Shown here piece after piece: positions 61,435 through 64,000 of a stretch of DNA of 64,000 bases. Below the pieces are notes generated by a model. It ran no database searches. It saw nothing but the letters and a program-made list of their open reading frames with translations, and was not told where the DNA came from. Made by a program: the position numbers and the translations under genes. The DNA comes from Streptomyces sp. NBC_00353 (GTDB lineage Bacteria > Actinomycetota > Actinomycetes > Streptomycetales > Streptomycetaceae), in NCBI RefSeq assembly GCF_036108815.1, contig NZ_CP107985.1:9173501-9237500 (forward strand). Direction: 5' to 3'. Positions within the stretch are counted from its first letter, which is position 1; each line of letters opens with the position of its first letter.

Positions 61435-63021
61435 TCAAGCCGTGGTGATGGGCCGGTCGGGTGCGGGTGTGTGCTCGGCCCAGATGGTCTTGCCGTGGTG
61501 GTTGTGGCGGGTTCCCCAGCGTTCGGCGAGTTGAGCGACGATGAACAGTCCGCGCCCGTTTTCGTCGAAGGTGCGGGCCCGGCGCAGGTGTGGCGAGGTG
61601 CTGCTGCCGTCGGCGACCTCGCAGACCAGGCTGCCGGCGTGGTTGATCAGGCGCAGCTGGATGGGGGGTTGGGCGTGGCGGATGGCGTTGGTGACCAGTT
61701 CGCTGACGATGAGTTCGGTAGTGGGGGCGGCGTCCGTCAGGCCCCAGGCGGTCAGTTTTTCCGCGATGTGGGTGCGGGCGTGGCAGACGGCGGCCGGGTC
61801 GGCCGGCAGGTCCCAGGTGGCGACGGTGCGGGTGTCCAGGGCGTGGGTGCGGACGGCGAGGACAGCTACCTGGGTGTGGGGAGCGTGGAGCAGGGCGTCG
61901 AGGGCGGCTCGGCAGGTGGAGTCCAGGCAGGACTGGGGCCCGGCGAGTGCGCTGAGCAGCTCCTCGCCGCCGGGGTCATGCGGGCTGTCGCCGGTGTCGG
62001 TGTGGGTGTAGAGCAGGAGCAGGCTGCCTTCGGGTAGGTCTATCTCGGTGGCTTCGAAGGGCAGATCTGTCTGTCCCAGGGGTGGCCCTTCGGGCAGGTC
62101 GATGACTGTGACCGTGCCGTCGGGTGTGATGACGGCAGGTGAGGGGCTTCCGGCGCCGGCGAGTGTGCAGCGGGAGGAGGCGGGATCGTACACCGCGTAC
62201 AGGCATTGGGCGCTGACGGTGCTGGTGGCCTGGGCGTCGTGACTGGGACGGTTGTCGGGGCGGAGCCGGGCCAGGACATCGTCGAGATGGGTGAGCAGTT
62301 CCTCGGGCTGCAGGTCGATGTCGGCCAGGGTGCGTACCGCGGTGCGGAGTTCGGTGGCGGTGGCGTCGGCGCCCGGCCCGGCCACGGCGCCGGCGACGAG
62401 TCCGACCCGGGTGCCGGACAACGGGATGGCGTCCAGCCAATGGGCACGCATGCCAAGCTGGCTGGAGTCGGTCCGGTAGTGGCTGGCCAGCTCCACCACC
62501 GCGGGTTGCGGCAACGCTTCGGGAAGGATGCCGCGTGCTGAGGCGGGAACCGCGCGTGGTGTCTCGGGGGCGCTACCGGCCTGCGTGCCGGCCGGGCGGG
62601 GCAGGCTGGGCGGGTTCTGCGTGGCTGTGGCGGGCGTGTGCAGCAGATGCGGCCGCGCCCAGCAGACGAAGAGGCCGAAGGCGAAGGACAGCGCGACCGC
62701 GGTGATGACGACCGTCCGGCCTCCTGCCGATACCCCGTGGATGGCGAAGCCGTAGATGGCGATGGTGGCAGCCAGCGTGGAGGCTCCGATGATCAGGGAG
62801 CGCCGCAGAGGCAGAAGGGCGGCGGCCGCGACGGGGACGAGCACGGAGAACCCCGACCAGCGGACAAGGCCGCCTGAGGAATCCTGGAGCTGCACGGCGC
62901 ACGACGCACCGATGTAGACAATGAGCAGCGCACACAGCCACGCGTTCAGTCGAGTGACGGTCATCGTCGTCATCGCCTTTCCATAGAAGGTGTGTCGTTC
63001 CGGGAGCACCAGGCGCGTCAC
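61435..63021 (-). CDS. Membrane protein with degenerate SpoIIE phosphatase domain and intact RsbW-like ATPase
   Basis: A 528-residue protein. Four membrane helices occupy about residues 27-122. The SpoIIE-like domain aligns with the PAS-GAF-SpoIIE protein at 50505-52982 but has lost its metal sites: GGDWFD is RAHWLD (192-197), GDVPGHG is GAVAGPG (211-217), the TDG motif reads YTHTDTG and DDVALL is TQVAVL. The C-terminal HATPase_c domain is intact (LIVSELVTNAIRHA, NGRGLFIVAQLAERWG). It should therefore be a kinase with a pseudophosphatase sensor. The GTG start overlaps the preceding stop and has GGAGG at 7 nt; ATGs 48 and 57 nt downstream are alternatives. Confidence 0.85.
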   Translation of the reverse strand: MTRLVLPERHTFYGKAMTTMTVTRLNAWLCALLIVYIGASCAVQLQDSSGGLVRWSGFSVLVPVAAAALLPLRRSLIIGASTLAATIAIYGFAIHGVSAGGRTVVITAVALSFAFGLFVCWARPHLLHTPATATQNPPSLPRPAGTQAGSAPETPRAVPASARGILPEALPQPAVVELASHYRTDSSQLGMRAHWLDAIPLSGTRVGLVAGAVAGPGADATATELRTAVRTLADIDLQPEELLTHLDDVLARLRPDNRPSHDAQATSTVSAQCLYAVYDPASSRCTLAGAGSPSPAVITPDGTVTVIDLPEGPPLGQTDLPFEATEIDLPEGSLLLLYTHTDTGDSPHDPGGEELLSALAGPQSCLDSTCRAALDALLHAPHTQVAVLAVRTHALDTRTVATWDLPADPAAVCHARTHIAEKLTAWGLTDAAPTTELIVSELVTNAIRHAQPPIQLRLINHAGSLVCEVADGSSTSPHLRRARTFDENGRGLFIVAQLAERWGTRHNHHGKTIWAEHTPAPDRPITTA

Positions 63022-64000
63022 GGGTGGGCCTCCATGGGGTGGGGGCGCTGGGGCAAGTCCGGACCCTGGCCGGTGTCCGGCGCGGAGGTGCGCTGGACGG
63101 CCACCAGGGCGAGGTCGTCCTCCAGGCGTCCGCCGGTGTGGGTGTCCACGTCATGGTTGATGTGCAGCAGCAGGCTGTGCGGGCATTCCCAGGGCCAGGT
63201 GGAGGCCCGCTCGAGGATCGGATAGAAGCCGCCGGTGATGTTGCGGGCTTCGATGACGCCGTCGGTGTACAGCAGCAGGGTGTCTGCGGGGCCGAACTCG
63301 AAGGTGTCGACGTGGTAGGTGTCGGGAGAGGTGCTCGCCAGCCCAAGGGGTGGTGCGGGATGAAGTATGGGCAGGGCGGCCACCTTGCCGCGGTGGCCCC
63401 ACAGGGGTGAGGGGTGCCCGCAGCTGATGACCTGGACGAGAGGAGCCTCGTCGGGGATTTCTACCAGGAGCGCGGTGATGAAGCGCTCGCTGCTCTCGGG
63501 GTCGCTGTCGGTGAGCTGCGCCAAGTGCCTGCGGACGCTGCTCTCCAGGGCGGCAGCCAGTTCGGGAAGGGTGGCGTGCTGGTAAGCGGCCTCGCGGAAG
63601 GCCCCGAGAACGGCGGAGGCGTCCTCGACGGCGGGCAGGCCCTTGCCGCGGACATCGCCGATGAGGAACCGGGTCGCCCGGCCGGTCCGGGCGGCGGCGT
63701 ACAGGTCGCCGCCCACCAGGGCGTGCGCCGCGGCCGCCCGGTACGTACAGGCGACGCGCAGCGGACCCAGCTGCCGGGGCAGGGGGCGCAGCACGACCCG
63801 CTGGGCCACTTCGGCCACCGCGCGTACCTGGGTCAGTTCCCTCAGGTCGCGGTCGTGCAGCGCCCGGGCGGCGACGACGAAACCCGACACCACCAGCAGG
63901 GCGCCGATGTGGATCGGCAGAAGTGGCGAATGCAGCAGGCCGTCATGGCGGTCGATGACAAACATTGCCGCGCTGGCGGCCAGGGCGGTACCCGCGATGA
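63018..64000 (-). CDS. Membrane SpoIIE-type PP2C phosphatase (5' end outside window)
   Basis: The reading frame is open at the right window edge, so the start is not seen. At least one or two membrane helices (IHIGALLVVSGFVVAARAL) precede a SpoIIE phosphatase with complete metal motifs: VGGDLYAAA, IGDVRGKGL, LLYTDGVIEA and LEDDLALVAV. The final codons overlap the pseudophosphatase/ATPase gene by GTGA, so the two are translationally coupled. The pair looks like an active phosphatase and its opposing kinase acting on the same STAS-type protein. Confidence 0.88.
   Translation of the reverse strand, partial: IAGTALAASAAMFVIDRHDGLLHSPLLPIHIGALLVVSGFVVAARALHDRDLRELTQVRAVAEVAQRVVLRPLPRQLGPLRVACTYRAAAAHALVGGDLYAAARTGRATRFLIGDVRGKGLPAVEDASAVLGAFREAAYQHATLPELAAALESSVRRHLAQLTDSDPESSERFITALLVEIPDEAPLVQVISCGHPSPLWGHRGKVAALPILHPAPPLGLASTSPDTYHVDTFEFGPADTLLLYTDGVIEARNITGGFYPILERASTWPWECPHSLLLHINHDVDTHTGGRLEDDLALVAVQRTSAPDTGQGPDLPQRPHPMEAHP

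Noticed and set aside
1..64000. CRISPR array, rRNA operon or replication origin
   Set aside because: No regularly spaced repeat array, rRNA-like sequence or DnaA-box cluster was seen anywhere in the window.

Overview
The window has the GC content (about 70%), codon bias and gene families of an actinomycete, most likely a Streptomyces. It carries several SpoIIE-type phosphatases with RsbW-like ATPase domains, many TetR/LacI/ROK/IclR regulators, leaderless-looking starts and a GH3/GH13/GH92 sugar-degrading repertoire. I see no ribosomal operon or other core backbone, and there are many gene remnants and an intact IS. This suggests accessory chromosome, such as an arm region, but that is inference.

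Layout. (1) 1-10.6 kb is a catabolic locus: the end of a LysR regulator, then an overlapping run of FAD oxidoreductase, IlvD/Edd dehydratase, split aconitase-X (large and swivel subunits) and an aromatic-acid-type MFS importer. A vanillate-demethylase-like Rieske oxygenase, a small CxC protein, its flavin/2Fe-2S reductase and an IclR regulator follow. This combination matches no pathway I can name and is the best candidate for an undescribed system. (2) 10.6-21.2 kb is a sugar-uptake island: a truncated DUF2264 gene, GH3 beta-glucosidase, EEP hydrolase, GH13 enzyme, an ABC importer (binding protein plus two permeases) and a LacI regulator. Related operator-like sequences lie before three of its transcription units. 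(3) 21.2-30.7 kb is mixed: a divergent DUF1801/TetR pair with twin operators, an aldo/keto reductase, a complete IS630-family element inserted at TA, a Ser/Thr kinase with a beta-propeller sensor, a frameshifted membrane-protein remnant, a Sua5/YrdC protein and a beta-carbonic anhydrase. (4) 30.7-41.8 kb is a second, largely secreted carbohydrate region: ROK regulator, PQQ-type sugar dehydrogenase with PKD and CBM6-like domains, a Tat-exported sugar isomerase/epimerase-like protein, a secreted repeat protein, an SMI1/KNR4 protein and GH92 mannosidase. (5) 42.1-44.5 kb is a gene graveyard: a penicillin-acylase C-terminus, a tRNA 3' piece with a terminator, a GNAT/TetR pair with a shared palindrome and a broken RbsC-like permease. 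(6) 44.6-64 kb holds four SpoIIE-family proteins interspersed with a cupin, an IS3-like remnant, a saccharopine-dehydrogenase-like protein with a divergent TetR, methylmalonate-semialdehyde dehydrogenase, a zinc alcohol dehydrogenase, an SDR with a divergent MmyB-like regulator, GAPDH and a GlxA-type regulator.

How the parts work together. Regions 2 and 4 look like oligosaccharide capture, hydrolysis and oxidation under local repressors. The SpoIIE proteins are likely inputs to anti-sigma/anti-anti-sigma switching. The last two overlap: an apparently active membrane phosphatase precedes a membrane protein whose phosphatase domain has lost its metal-binding aspartates but keeps an intact kinase-type ATPase domain.
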